From positions 1-64,000 of the forward strand of contig NZ_JAHKPZ010000004.1 of assembly GCF_018860825.1 (NCBI RefSeq): 64,000 nt of DNA, read 5' to 3'. Shown here piece after piece: positions 43,019-51,671 of this stretch; position 1 is the stretch's first letter; every line of letters begins with the position of its first letter. Source of the stretch: Lacinutrix sp. C3R15. GTDB lineage: Bacteria > Bacteroidota > Bacteroidia > Flavobacteriales > Flavobacteriaceae. A program made the translations under genes and the position numbers. The notes beneath the pieces were generated by a model. That model was given only the letters and a program-made list of their open reading frames with translations, made no database searches and was not told the DNA's origin.

Positions 43019-44353
43019 TTGCGTACCAACATAAGCCTGAAACATATAAACAAACTTGCCATACCAGCTTTAATTGCTGGTATATCTGAGCCAATTTTAT
43101 CGTTAACAGACACAGCCATTGTTGGAAATATCGATATAAATGCTACAGAATCTTTAGCTGCTGTAGGTATTGTTGGTGCTTTTATTTCTATGCTTATTTG
43201 GGTATTAGGACAAACAAGAAGCGCTATTTCATCTATAGTTTCTCAATATGTTGGTGCAGACAATGTAGAAGCGGTAAAAAAACTTCCTGCTCAAGCTATT
43301 TTTATCATTACATCTTTAAGCATCCTTATTATTGTTAGTACATATCCTTTTGCTAATAGCATTTTTAAACTCTATAATGCTTCTGGTTTAATTTTAGATT
43401 ATAGTGTAGCATATTATAAAATTCGTGTATTTGGTTTTCCTTTTACGCTATTTACTATAGCTGTTTTTGGTACTTTTAGAGGACTACAAAACACCTATTA
43501 CCCAATGCTTATTGCTATAATTGGTGCATCAGCAAATATAGTTTTCGATTTTGTTTTGGTCTATGGCATTGAAGGCTACATTCCTGCTATGCATATTAAA
43601 GGTGCTGCTTATGCTAGTGTATTTGCGCAAATTTTAATGGCTGCTTTTTCAGCATATTACCTACTAACAAAAACCAATATTCCGTTGCGTTTTAGCTTTC
43701 CTTTTAACAAAGAAATAAAACGTTTTATACTCATGATTCTTAATTTGTTTGTACGTACGCTTGCCTTAAATGTTACTTTATATTTTGCAAGTGCTTTTTC
43801 TACAAGCTATGGCAAACAATACATTGCAGCCTATACTATTGCTATTAACTTATGGTTTCTTGGTGCTTTTATTATTGATGGTTATGCTAGTGCTGGAAAT
43901 ATATTATCAGGAAAACTGCTAGGAGGAAAAGAATATAAAAACCTTATACTATTAAGTAATAAATTAATAAAATATGGCATCGTTGTAGGTATTATCATTG
44001 CTGTAATAGGTGCTCTTTTATACTATCCTTTAGGAACTATTTTTACAAAAGAACCTGAAGTATTAAAAGCTTTTTACAACATATTTTGGTTAGTACTACT
44101 CATGCAACCCTTTTGTGCATTAGCCTTTATTTTTGATGGTATTTTTAAAGGATTAGGTAAAATGAAAACCCTAAGAAACGTGCTTCTCTTTGCTACCTTT
44201 ATTGTTTTTGTACCAATACTTTTTTGGCTAGATGCTTTACACTATAAACTATACGCTATTTTTATTGCTTTCACACTTTGGATTATAGCTAGAGGCATAC
44301 CTTTAATCATAATATTTAGAAAAGAATTTTTACCCCTTTCACAAAAGATGTAA
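43019..44353 (+). CDS. MATE family efflux transporter
   Basis: The protein (about 445 residues) has 12 predicted membrane segments and the MATE opening ISLKHINKLAIPALIAGISE. Further landmarks are LSLTDTAIVG, LGQTRSAISSIVSQYVGA and AYTIAINLWFLGAFIIDGYA. It exports drugs or cationic compounds using Na+ or H+. There is no in-frame ATG before the conserved N-terminus: TTG at 43019 gives the shortest acceptable start, and TTG at 42977 is the alternative. Two microprotein genes follow at 44382 and 44548. Confidence 0.88.
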   Translation: MRTNISLKHINKLAIPALIAGISEPILSLTDTAIVGNIDINATESLAAVGIVGAFISMLIWVLGQTRSAISSIVSQYVGADNVEAVKKLPAQAIFIITSLSILIIVSTYPFANSIFKLYNASGLILDYSVAYYKIRVFGFPFTLFTIAVFGTFRGLQNTYYPMLIAIIGASANIVFDFVLVYGIEGYIPAMHIKGAAYASVFAQILMAAFSAYYLLTKTNIPLRFSFPFNKEIKRFILMILNLFVRTLALNVTLYFASAFSTSYGKQYIAAYTIAINLWFLGAFIIDGYASAGNILSGKLLGGKEYKNLILLSNKLIKYGIVVGIIIAVIGALLYYPLGTIFTKEPEVLKAFYNIFWLVLLMQPFCALAFIFDGIFKGLGKMKTLRNVLLFATFIVFVPILFWLDALHYKLYAIFIAFTLWIIARGIPLIIIFRKEFLPLSQKM

Positions 44354-44381
44354 CTTTGGCTAAATTTCAAGAAAATAACAT

Positions 44382-44546
44382 ATGCTACTTTCCCTTTTAC
44401 AAGATGTAAGTATAGAAGAAAAAATAAAACAAGCTCCTAACAGCGCCTATGAAATTGGTGTTTTTATTGGCTCTATGCTTCCTTTTATAATTCTGGTTGC
44501 ACTAGCATATTTTATATTTAAATACAATAAAAACAAAAAGCAATAA
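44382..44546 (+). CDS. 54-residue single-pass membrane microprotein
   Basis: ATG at 44382 opens a 54-codon frame ending TAA (44544-44546): an N-terminal amphipathic, acidic half (SLLQDVSIEEKIKQAPN), one hydrophobic helix (about 25-46, YEIGVFIGSMLPFIILVALA) and a basic tail (FKYNKNKKQ). The positive-inside rule puts the tail in the cytoplasm. It lies 28 bases after the MATE stop and is followed one base later by a second microprotein gene. There is no recognised family. Confidence 0.6.
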   Translation: MLLSLLQDVSIEEKIKQAPNSAYEIGVFIGSMLPFIILVALAYFIFKYNKNKKQ

Positions 44547-44547
44547 A

Positions 44548-44646
44548 ATGGATATATTAAGTTTTTTAAGTGGTAATGGTTTATTTTTAATACTAGGTGT
44601 TGTTCTAATAATCATCTATTTTTATAACAGAAACAAACGCAGATAA
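44548..44646 (+). CDS. 32-residue membrane microprotein
   Basis: The frame runs from ATG 44548 to TAA 44644-44646. After eight residues it is one hydrophobic helix (GLFLILGVVLIIIYFY) ending in NRNKRR. It begins one base after the stop of the 54-residue gene and ends exactly at the base before the minus-strand oxygenase stop (44647). Two tandem, tightly spaced frames both encoding a helix plus a basic tail are unlikely by chance. Function is unknown. Confidence 0.55.
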   Translation: MDILSFLSGNGLFLILGVVLIIIYFYNRNKRR

Positions 44647-45288
44647 TTACCTTGTTTTTAACCAACCTGTAATACTAAAACGCTCAGTATGTACAGGTTT
44701 TACTTCGTGTTCTATAACCTGACTTTCAAAAATTACAACACGTCCAGGAAAAGGATAAATAACCTTCTCACTTTCCTGGCCATTTTTATCTAAATACAAT
44801 ACCAGTTCACCACCATTTTCTGGCAACCAATCCTCTTCGTTTAAATAACAAACAAAAGATAATTTACGTCTGTCATCATTTTGAAAAGTATCTATATGGC
44901 GTTTATAAAACGTATCTTTAGGGTATAACGCATAATGAAACTCCTTATGTAAAATCCCCAAAAAACACGTTTTGTTTAAATAGTGAATTAAACTATTTAT
45001 CTTATTAAAAAACAACATTTCATAAACATTAGCTTTACTTTCATCCATCCATAAAATAACATCCCCACGTATTGCTTTTTCTATGGTTTCGTTAACACGA
45101 TTACCAATAGCAGCCTTTTTAAATGCATCTTCAGCATGTTTTTCAAGTAAAGATTGTCTTAAAATTAAAACTTCTTCGGCTGTAAAAAAGTCCTCAACAA
45201 CACTATATTTATTTGCTAAAATATCAGCAATAACCCTTTCATACAAAGGGTTTTCAACAAACTCAAGCGCTTCAAAAATCTGACTCAT
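44647..45288 (-). CDS. 2-oxoglutarate/Fe(II) oxygenase (prolyl 4-hydroxylase-like)
   Basis: From ATG 45288 the protein has 213 residues. The iron-binding HxD...H triad and the 2OG-binding Arg are visible: HIDTFQNDDRRKLSFV, then IEHEVKPVHTERFSITGW. It shows the double-stranded beta-helix pattern LSFVCYLNEEDW, GGELVLYLD, GRVVIFES of the 2OG-FeII_Oxy family. The target (protein prolyl or other) is not known. An upstream ATG at 45330 adds 14 residues without similarity to the family. Confidence 0.87.
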   Translation of the reverse strand: MSQIFEALEFVENPLYERVIADILANKYSVVEDFFTAEEVLILRQSLLEKHAEDAFKKAAIGNRVNETIEKAIRGDVILWMDESKANVYEMLFFNKINSLIHYLNKTCFLGILHKEFHYALYPKDTFYKRHIDTFQNDDRRKLSFVCYLNEEDWLPENGGELVLYLDKNGQESEKVIYPFPGRVVIFESQVIEHEVKPVHTERFSITGWLKTR

Positions 45289-45348
45289 AATTCTATTTGC
45301 TTCCTTTTTAATTTTAACAAAAGCGCGCAAATGTAATCTAAAAAGCGA

Positions 45349-45374
45349 TTGCTTTTACAAAATGAATATCTTTG
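45349..45374 (+). promoter_or_regulatory. Promoter of queD
   Basis: TTG (45349-45351) lies 15 bases before TATCTTTG (45367-45374). Transcription should start near 45381, which decides the start codon: the ATG at 45394 (or 45382) is possible, while an upstream in-frame start at 45349 would lie inside the promoter. Confidence 0.7.
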
Positions 45375-45393
45375 CAGTGAAATGCACAATACA

Positions 45394-45846
45394 ATGAGTA
45401 ATATTAGAATTACAAAACAGTTCTCTTTTGAGACAGGACACGCCCTTTATGGTTACGATGGTAAATGTAAAAACGTACATGGCCATAGCTACAGATTATT
45501 TGTAACCGTTATAGGAAAACCCATTACAGACCCGACAAATGTTAAGTACGGAATGGTTATAGATTTTGGCGATTTAAAAAAAATAGTAAAAGAAGATATT
45601 GTTGAAGTCTTTGATCACGCAACCGTTTTTAATAAAAACACCCCACATGTTGAACTAGCAAAAGAATTATCTGCAAGAGACCACAATGTATTATTGGTAG
45701 ACTACCAACCAACTAGCGAAATGATGGTGATTGACTTTGCTGCTAAAATAAAAAGACGTTTACCAGATAACATAAAATTACATTCGCTAAAACTTTCAGA
45801 AACCACAAGCTCTTATGCAGAGTGGTACGCTAGTGATAACGCCTAG
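45394..45846 (+). CDS. queD: 6-carboxytetrahydropterin synthase (QueD type)
   Basis: The 150-residue enzyme belongs to the 6-pyruvoyl-tetrahydropterin synthase family. Zinc-binding histidines are in FSFETGHAL and NVHGHSY. The catalytic cysteine is in the QueD spacing C-x3-HGH (CKNVHGH). QueD makes the second precursor of queuosine (tRNA modification) from dihydroneopterin triphosphate. The ATG at 45394 fits the promoter at 45367-45374. No other queuosine gene is adjacent. Confidence 0.9.
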   Translation: MSNIRITKQFSFETGHALYGYDGKCKNVHGHSYRLFVTVIGKPITDPTNVKYGMVIDFGDLKKIVKEDIVEVFDHATVFNKNTPHVELAKELSARDHNVLLVDYQPTSEMMVIDFAAKIKRRLPDNIKLHSLKLSETTSSYAEWYASDNA

Positions 45847-45860
45847 TTAAAAAAATTAAT

Positions 45861-45934
45861 GGCGTTACCTAAAGGTCAGGCTATCGCAAGTCGCTATCAC
45901 AGATGAGCTCCAACAATTGCTCCATCCTTAACGC
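45861..45934 (+). repeat. REP-like intergenic element, copy 3 (74 bp)
   Basis: The plus strand starts GGCGTTACCTAAAGGTCAGG and ends CCATCCTTAACGC. Its first 22 bases are identical to the minus-strand reading of copy 1. It lies 15 bases after the queD stop. Confidence 0.75.
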
Positions 45935-45972
45935 ATAAAAGTTAACTAACAAACATTTTTTATATTTACAGT

Positions 45973-46734
45973 ATGCAAATTCCAAAAGGAAAAAAAATAT
46001 ACTTCGCAAGCGATAATCATTTGGGTGCTCCTACAAAAGAAGCCTCTCTTCCTCGCGAAAAAAAATTTGTAGCTTGGCTTGACCATGTTAAACAAGATGC
46101 TGCAGCTATTTTTCTTTTAGGTGATCTGTTTGATTTCTGGGTAGAATACAAGCACGTAGTACCAAAAGGATTTACAAGAACCCTTGGTAAACTTGCCGAA
46201 ATAGCAGACTCAGGAATACCAATATACTATTTTGTTGGTAATCATGATTTATGGATGAGTGGCTATTTTGAAGAAGAATTAAATATACCTGTATACCACA
46301 AACCAAAGGAATTTACCTTTAACAATAAAACCTTTTTTATAGGTCATGGAGACGGTTTAGGTCCACATGATAAAGGCTATAAACGCATGAAAAAAGTGTT
46401 TACCAACCCTTTATGCCAATGGCTATTTAAACAGGTTTTACATCCTGATTTTGCTATGCGCATTGGGCAATATATGTCTGTAAAAAACAAACTTATTTCT
46501 GGAGATGAGGATGCCAAGTTTTTAGGTAATGATAAGGAGTGGCTAGTACAATATTGCAAACGCAAATTACAAGACAAACACAGAGATTATTTTGTATTTG
46601 GCCACAGACACCTTCCTTTAGATATAGATTTACAAAACAAGTCTAAATACATCAATCTTGGGGATTGGATACAATATTACACCTATGGTGTTTTTGACGG
46701 AGAAACCATGACTTTAAAAACTTTTAAACCATAA
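45973..46734 (+). CDS. lpxH: UDP-2,3-diacylglucosamine diphosphatase-like phosphoesterase (LpxH-like)
   Basis: The 253-residue calcineurin-like protein has the metal ligands Asp14 and His16 in FASDNHLG (usual form SDxHLG), then LLGDLFDFW, GNHDLWM, IGHGDG and GHRHLP. The placement of these motifs matches LpxH, which cleaves UDP-diacylglucosamine to lipid X in lipid A synthesis. A -7-like TATATTTA ends five bases before the ATG, so the message may be leaderless. A membrane protein gene follows 3 bases later. Confidence 0.85.
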   Translation: MQIPKGKKIYFASDNHLGAPTKEASLPREKKFVAWLDHVKQDAAAIFLLGDLFDFWVEYKHVVPKGFTRTLGKLAEIADSGIPIYYFVGNHDLWMSGYFEEELNIPVYHKPKEFTFNNKTFFIGHGDGLGPHDKGYKRMKKVFTNPLCQWLFKQVLHPDFAMRIGQYMSVKNKLISGDEDAKFLGNDKEWLVQYCKRKLQDKHRDYFVFGHRHLPLDIDLQNKSKYINLGDWIQYYTYGVFDGETMTLKTFKP

Positions 46735-46737
46735 ACC

Positions 46738-47040
46738 TTGCTGATCACTGCTTTTATTTTTATGCTTTTAGGCGCATTAATTAAATATGGCAAATGCTAT
46801 TTTTTAATTGCAGGCTACAATACCATGAGTAAAGAAGAAAAAGAAAAGTACAACATTGCCGCTTTAGCAACACTTTTTAAAAATGTAATGTTTGGCATGG
46901 CTTTATTAATAATTATTGGTTATTTCGCTTCTAAATGGTTTCATAATGCCAACCTAGAAAACATCTTTTTGTTTATTTCTATTTTAACAGGAATTCCCTA
47001 TTTACTAATAACATCGAATTCTAAAAAATATAAAAAATAA
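46738..47040 (+). CDS. Small DUF3784-like membrane protein
   Basis: The 100-residue protein has three to four membrane segments (about 3-12, 43-66, 77-94). The family feature is IKYGKCYFLIAGYNTMSKEEKEKYN. It starts with TTG at 46738, three bases after the lpxH stop; the first in-frame ATG (46762) would remove part of the first helix. The family occurs in Bacteroidota and Firmicutes without a known function. Confidence 0.78.
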   Translation: MLITAFIFMLLGALIKYGKCYFLIAGYNTMSKEEKEKYNIAALATLFKNVMFGMALLIIIGYFASKWFHNANLENIFLFISILTGIPYLLITSNSKKYKK

Positions 47041-47043
47041 AAG

Positions 47044-47064
47044 ATATAATCTGGCAGATTATAT
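47044..47064. terminator. Hairpin between convergent genes
   Basis: ATATAATCT pairs with AGATTATAT around a 3-base loop, between the stops at 47040 and 47076. The T run is short (TTCTT), so it is a weak terminator candidate. Confidence 0.45.
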
Positions 47065-47075
47065 TCTTATAACCC

Positions 47076-47315
47076 TTAGCTTCTCTCACTTGCTAACTTA
47101 ACCTTTACAGAAGCATAGGTAGAAACCATATAAGGCACAGAAAAAGTAATAAAAAACTTCAAAAGATTTAAATGCTTAAAATCTAATGCAATTAACTTTT
47201 CTCCTTGATTTATCAAATTCAAAATTAAACCTACAACTATAGCTACTTTTAATGAAGATATAACAATTTCTCTTTCTGAAGCTATTTTTACTACCTTATT
47301 CACTTTACGTACCAT
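47076..47315 (-). CDS. NrtS-like small membrane protein
   Basis: The 79-residue protein starts at ATG 47315 (an upstream TTG adds one Met). Two membrane segments appear at about 19-37 (SLKVAIVVGLILNLINQGE) and 51-70 (LKFFITFSVPYMVSTY). The pattern matches the small nitrate/nitrite transporter NrtS family of two-helix proteins. It is convergent with the DUF3784-like gene; no nitrate genes are nearby, so the transport role is by family only. Confidence 0.75.
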   Translation of the reverse strand: MVRKVNKVVKIASEREIVISSLKVAIVVGLILNLINQGEKLIALDFKHLNLLKFFITFSVPYMVSTYASVKVKLASERS

Positions 47316-47366
47316 CAAGCAAAGATAAACTAGTTATATTTTTATATATAGTACAGATGTAAAAAA

Positions 47367-48635
47367 TTATTCTTCTCTTTCATGGGCTTCTAAATCTTTG
47401 GTTAAATCTAATTTTCTAAAGGTAGGCGAAACAATTCCTGTGGTTAGCACTGTAATTAAAGTCATGGTACCTCCAAAAACAACAGCAGTTACTGTACCCA
47501 TTAATTTTGCAGTTACACCACTTTCAAAAGCACCAAGTTCATTACTAGAACCAACAAACATAGAGTTTACCGAAGATACACGACCACGCATATTATCTGG
47601 TGTTTTAATTTGTAAAATAGTTTGACGTATTACCATAGAAACCCCATCGGTAACACCACTAAAAAATAAGGCAACAACACTTACCCAGAAAATAGAAGAA
47701 AGGCCAAAAACAATAATACACACACCAAAACCAAAGATTGCTGCAAGTAATTTCATTCCTGCGTTTTTACTAATAGGTATATATGCAGTGACTAACATGG
47801 TTAAAAAAGCACCAACAGCAGGAGCTGCTCGTAATACACCAAAACCTTCACTACCTACTTTTAAAATATCTTGTGCAAAAACAGGTAAAAGTGCAATGGC
47901 TCCTCCAAAAAGCACAGCTACCATATCTAAGGTTAGCGCTCCAAGAATTGCTTTTGTTTTAAACACAAAGTGCAAACCTTCTTTTAAACTTTGCATAACA
48001 GGCTCTCCTATTTTAGGATTTAAAATGGGTTTCTTTTTTATTTGAAACAACACAATTAAAGACAGCATTACCAAACCAAAAACAACACATAAAGACCAAT
48101 GCACACCAATAGCACTTATTAATATTCCTGCGGTTGCAGGACCTAAAACACTTGCCATCTGCCAAGTAGAGCTGCTCCAAGTTGCAGCATTTGGGTATAC
48201 TTTTTTGGGTACAATTAAAGCTATTAATGAAAAGATAGTAGGACCAAAAAACGAACGTAAAAAACCACCAAAAAATACCAAAGCATAAATAGAATATAAA
48301 ATGGTTTTTGTGGTCCAATCTTGTACTATTCTTGGCCAGGTAAGTAAAAACAAACCTAAGCTTATTAAAGAAAATAAAGCAATACAGGTAGCTAAAAGGT
48401 TTCGTTTTTCACGTTGATCTACAATATGTCCTGCAAATAGTGCCATTGATAATGCCGGAATAATTTCCATTAAACCAATTACACCTAATGATAAAGGGTC
48501 TTTGGTAATACTATACACTTGCCACTCAATAACAATAAATTGCATAGACCAACCAAAAACTAATGCAAAACGAAGCAATAAAAATGTATTAAATTCTTTA
48601 TACCGAAGTGCAGCGTATGGATCTTTTTTTTTCAT
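47367..48635 (-). CDS. MFS transporter
   Basis: The 422-residue protein has 12 predicted membrane helices. Motif A-like residues are in the first loop (LFAGHIVDQREKRNLLATC) and GVTDGVSMVIRQTILQIKTPDNMRGRV lies in the second half. It resembles the enterobactin/multidrug-type exporters of the MFS_3 group; the substrate is unknown. It starts four bases after the recJ stop, so it is in the recJ transcript. Confidence 0.9.
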   Translation of the reverse strand: MKKKDPYAALRYKEFNTFLLLRFALVFGWSMQFIVIEWQVYSITKDPLSLGVIGLMEIIPALSMALFAGHIVDQREKRNLLATCIALFSLISLGLFLLTWPRIVQDWTTKTILYSIYALVFFGGFLRSFFGPTIFSLIALIVPKKVYPNAATWSSSTWQMASVLGPATAGILISAIGVHWSLCVVFGLVMLSLIVLFQIKKKPILNPKIGEPVMQSLKEGLHFVFKTKAILGALTLDMVAVLFGGAIALLPVFAQDILKVGSEGFGVLRAAPAVGAFLTMLVTAYIPISKNAGMKLLAAIFGFGVCIIVFGLSSIFWVSVVALFFSGVTDGVSMVIRQTILQIKTPDNMRGRVSSVNSMFVGSSNELGAFESGVTAKLMGTVTAVVFGGTMTLITVLTTGIVSPTFRKLDLTKDLEAHEREE

Positions 48636-48639
48636 AAAA

Positions 48640-50331
48640 TTATGCTTTAATGTCTCTCAACTTCAATTGTAAAGACACATTACCTTGCCAATGATTCTCG
48701 TCTACAGAATACACGGCTTTAAATAATTTTCTTTCTGTAATAAGGTTTAGTTTGTCTCCTAAACCAAAGCCAATACAAACAATTTTATCTGCCTGTGGTT
48801 GTGTTACGGTAATTCGTAAATGTTTATCGTCTTCGCCTACACATTTTCCGTAACCTGTATCTTGTAAATCTTCGGTCATAAAAATAGGTGTCATATTCCC
48901 TGGACCAAAAGGGCCAAATTGACGCATAATGCGCATTAATTTAGCATCTACTTCATGCAGAGCAATCTGTTGATCTATTTTAATTTCTGGCGTCAATAAA
49001 TTCTTATTTATGGTTTGCGAAACAGCATCTTCAAAAGCCTGTTTAAAAGCTTCGTAGTTTTCTTCTTTTAATGTTAAACCTGCGGCATATTTATGCCCTC
49101 CAAACTGTTCAATATGTTCTGCGCAAGCCTCCAAGGCATTGTACACATCAAAACCAGAAACCGAACGTGCAGAAGCAGCAAGCTTATCGCCACTTTTGGT
49201 AAACACCAAAGTGGGCCTGTAATAGGTTTCAATAAGCCTTGAAGCCACAATACCAATAACCCCTTTATGCCAATCTTCTTGATACACAACAGTGGTAAAA
49301 CCTTCTTGTTCTTTTCGCTCTTCAATTTGTTGTAAGGCTTCTTCAGTAATACGTTTGTCTGTTTCTCTTCTATCGCTATTAAATGCTTCTATTTCGGCAG
49401 CGTATTTTTCAGCTAAAGAAAAATCCATTTCGGTTAATAAGGTTACTGCATAATTACCATGCTTCATTCTTCCTGCTGCATTAATTCTAGGCGCAACTGT
49501 AAAAACAACATCTGTAATAGTAAGCTCTGTTTTTTTAACTTGGTTGATAATAGCTTGAATTCCTGGTCGTGGATTGGCATTAATTACCTGCATACCAAAA
49601 TAAGCAAGCACTCTATTTTCACCAGTTATAGGTACAATATCTGCACCAATTGCAGTTGCAACCAAGTCTAGGTATTCGGTTAAATCTTCAACCGTTTTAT
49701 TTTGTTTAGAAGCTAAGGCTTGAATGAGTTTAAAGCCAACGCCACAACCACAAAGCTCCTTGTAAGGATACTTACAATCTTCTCTTTTGGGGTCTAAAAC
49801 AGCAATAGCTTCGGGTAAATTTTCTCCTGGTCTGTGGTGATCACAAATAATAAAATCTACCCCTTTTTCTTTTGCATACGCCACTTTATCAATAGCTTTT
49901 ACTCCACAATCTAAGGCTATAATTAGCGTAAAATCATTATCTTCTGCAAAATCAATTCCTTTATAAGAAACACCATAACCTTCTTCATAACGATCCGGTA
50001 TATAGGTAGCTACATTAGCTGTTCTTGTTTTTAAATATTGAGACATTAGTGCAACAGAAGAAGTACCATCTACATCATAATCGCCAAAAACTAATATGTT
50101 TTCATTTTGTGCAAATGCTTTTTCAATTCTAGCAACCGCTTTATCCATATCCTGCATTAAGAATGGGTCATGCAAATCACTTAAACTTGGCCTAAAAAAC
50201 GTTTTAGCTTCTTCATAGGTTTCTATTCCTCTTTGCAATAGTAATGTTGCCACAACATCATTTACTTGAAGTGCTTTTTTTAAGGCATTTAATTTATGGG
50301 TATCTGGTTTTGGTTTAAGTGTCCAACGCAT
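48640..50331 (-). CDS. recJ: Single-stranded-DNA-specific exonuclease RecJ
   Basis: The 563-residue 5'-3' exonuclease of the DHH superfamily carries VFGDYDVDGTSSVALM (motif I), DHHRPGENLP (the DHH motif), a DHHA1 domain with ASRLIETYYRPTLVF and GGHKYAAG, and a C-terminal OB-like RecJ domain (about 455-560). It works in recombination and mismatch repair. The MFS gene follows after four bases. Confidence 0.96.
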   Translation of the reverse strand: MRWTLKPKPDTHKLNALKKALQVNDVVATLLLQRGIETYEEAKTFFRPSLSDLHDPFLMQDMDKAVARIEKAFAQNENILVFGDYDVDGTSSVALMSQYLKTRTANVATYIPDRYEEGYGVSYKGIDFAEDNDFTLIIALDCGVKAIDKVAYAKEKGVDFIICDHHRPGENLPEAIAVLDPKREDCKYPYKELCGCGVGFKLIQALASKQNKTVEDLTEYLDLVATAIGADIVPITGENRVLAYFGMQVINANPRPGIQAIINQVKKTELTITDVVFTVAPRINAAGRMKHGNYAVTLLTEMDFSLAEKYAAEIEAFNSDRRETDKRITEEALQQIEERKEQEGFTTVVYQEDWHKGVIGIVASRLIETYYRPTLVFTKSGDKLAASARSVSGFDVYNALEACAEHIEQFGGHKYAAGLTLKEENYEAFKQAFEDAVSQTINKNLLTPEIKIDQQIALHEVDAKLMRIMRQFGPFGPGNMTPIFMTEDLQDTGYGKCVGEDDKHLRITVTQPQADKIVCIGFGLGDKLNLITERKLFKAVYSVDENHWQGNVSLQLKLRDIKA

Positions 50332-50419
50332 TTTTGTTACTTAAATGGATTCTTTATTTTTTTAAAACTAGTGAAGCACCTTAAAAAAGATGCTTCAAGA
50401 AGAATAAATATAAAAAATA

Positions 50420-50842
50420 TTATTTGTTATGGTAGTGAATAGAGGTTTTTACGTTTGCAAACTTGCGAAACATCTCCATAACGCCACAGTATTTTTCTAC
50501 AGATAAATCTACCGCTTTTTTAATTTTTGACTCGTTTAAATCTTTACCAGTAAAATGATATTCTACCGTTACCGTGTGGTAATATTTTGGGTGTTCCTCG
50601 GTTAACTCTCCTTCCACAGTCATATAGAAACCTTCTACTGTAGCTTTCATTTTATCTAAAACGGAAACTACATCTAAGCCAGAACATCCTGCTAACGAAG
50701 ATAGCATCATGGCTTTTGGTGCCATTCCAGAATTGGTACCTCCAAATTCTTCTGAGGCGTCCATCATGATGGAGTCCCATCTAGGGTTATCAGATTCAAA
50801 AACCATATTCCCTTTCCAATTGGCTGTAATTTTATCAGACAT
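50420..50842 (-). CDS. OsmC family protein
   Basis: The 140-residue protein has the OsmC/Ohr fold with a conserved cysteine in LSSLAGCSGLDVVSVLDKM and a second in VEKYCGVMEMFRK. These are the two peroxidase cysteines of the family. It probably reduces organic hydroperoxides. It is a single gene, divergent from the AhpD-like gene at 50984, and the pair may respond together to oxidative stress. Confidence 0.92.
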   Translation of the reverse strand: MSDKITANWKGNMVFESDNPRWDSIMMDASEEFGGTNSGMAPKAMMLSSLAGCSGLDVVSVLDKMKATVEGFYMTVEGELTEEHPKYYHTVTVEYHFTGKDLNESKIKKAVDLSVEKYCGVMEMFRKFANVKTSIHYHNK

Positions 50843-50983
50843 ATTATAATATTTTTTTGTTTATTGTGTAATAAGATTATTTTTTTATGACAAAACGCAC
50901 AGCTCTAAACTAATTTTAAGCCCCTTAAAATACGAAGGTAAAATGCGCATTGTTATTTCAAAAATACCACTAAAAAAAAGATT

Positions 50984-51574
50984 ATGCCATTAGTTACACC
51001 ATTATCTGCAGACTACGATTTAGAAACCAAAGCCTTAGCAGAATTTTTTAACGAAACATTAGGTTTCTGCCCAAACTCTGTACTTACCATGCAACGTCGT
51101 CCTGCTATTAGTAAAGCTTTTATACAATTAAATAAAGCGGTTATGGCTAATGAAGGCAAGGTAACCTCAGCCTTAAAACGCATGATTGCTTGGGTTTCAA
51201 GCAACGCAACAGGTTGTAGATATTGCCAAGCACATGCTATTCGTGCTGCAGAGCGTTATGGAGCAGAACAAGAACAATTAAATAATATTTGGGAATACAG
51301 AACACATCCTGCTTTTAACGAGGCCGAACGTGCTGCTCTAGATTTTAGTTTAGCTGCTAGCCAAGTACCAAATGCCGTAGATGCAACCATACAAAAGCGT
51401 TTACACGAGCATTGGGATGAAGGCGAAATTGTTGAAATGTTAGGCGTTATCTCCTTGTTTGGCTATTTAAACCGTTGGAATGATAGTATGGGAACCACTT
51501 TAGAAGAGGATGCTATTGAAAGCGGAAACCAATTTTTAGGAAAACACGGATTTGAAGTTGGGAAACATGTTTAA
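50984..51574 (+). CDS. Carboxymuconolactone decarboxylase family protein (AhpD-like)
   Basis: The 196-residue all-helical protein carries the AhpD redox pair in NATGCRYCQAHAIRAAERYG (CxxC followed by AH). This suggests alkylhydroperoxidase activity rather than decarboxylation. The C-terminal half (HEHWDEGEIVEMLGVISLFGYLNRWND) is typical of the two-domain CMD proteins. It is divergent from osmC, with a hairpin terminator after the stop. Confidence 0.9.
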   Translation: MPLVTPLSADYDLETKALAEFFNETLGFCPNSVLTMQRRPAISKAFIQLNKAVMANEGKVTSALKRMIAWVSSNATGCRYCQAHAIRAAERYGAEQEQLNNIWEYRTHPAFNEAERAALDFSLAASQVPNAVDATIQKRLHEHWDEGEIVEMLGVISLFGYLNRWNDSMGTTLEEDAIESGNQFLGKHGFEVGKHV

Positions 51575-51641
51575 AATAGTTTGCAGTAGGCAATACCAGT
51601 TTTCAGTTTGCTTACTCTTAGTCTTAGTCCTAATTATATAT

Positions 51642-51668
51642 AAACCTTGCTAGAGATAGTGAGGTTTT
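51642..51668 (+). terminator. Hairpin terminator of the AhpD-like gene
   Basis: AAACCTTGCTA pairs with TAGTGAGGTTT (two G-T pairs) around GAGA, followed by TATTTTAT. It lies between the stops at 51574 and 51672. Confidence 0.6.
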
Positions 51669-51671
51669 ATT

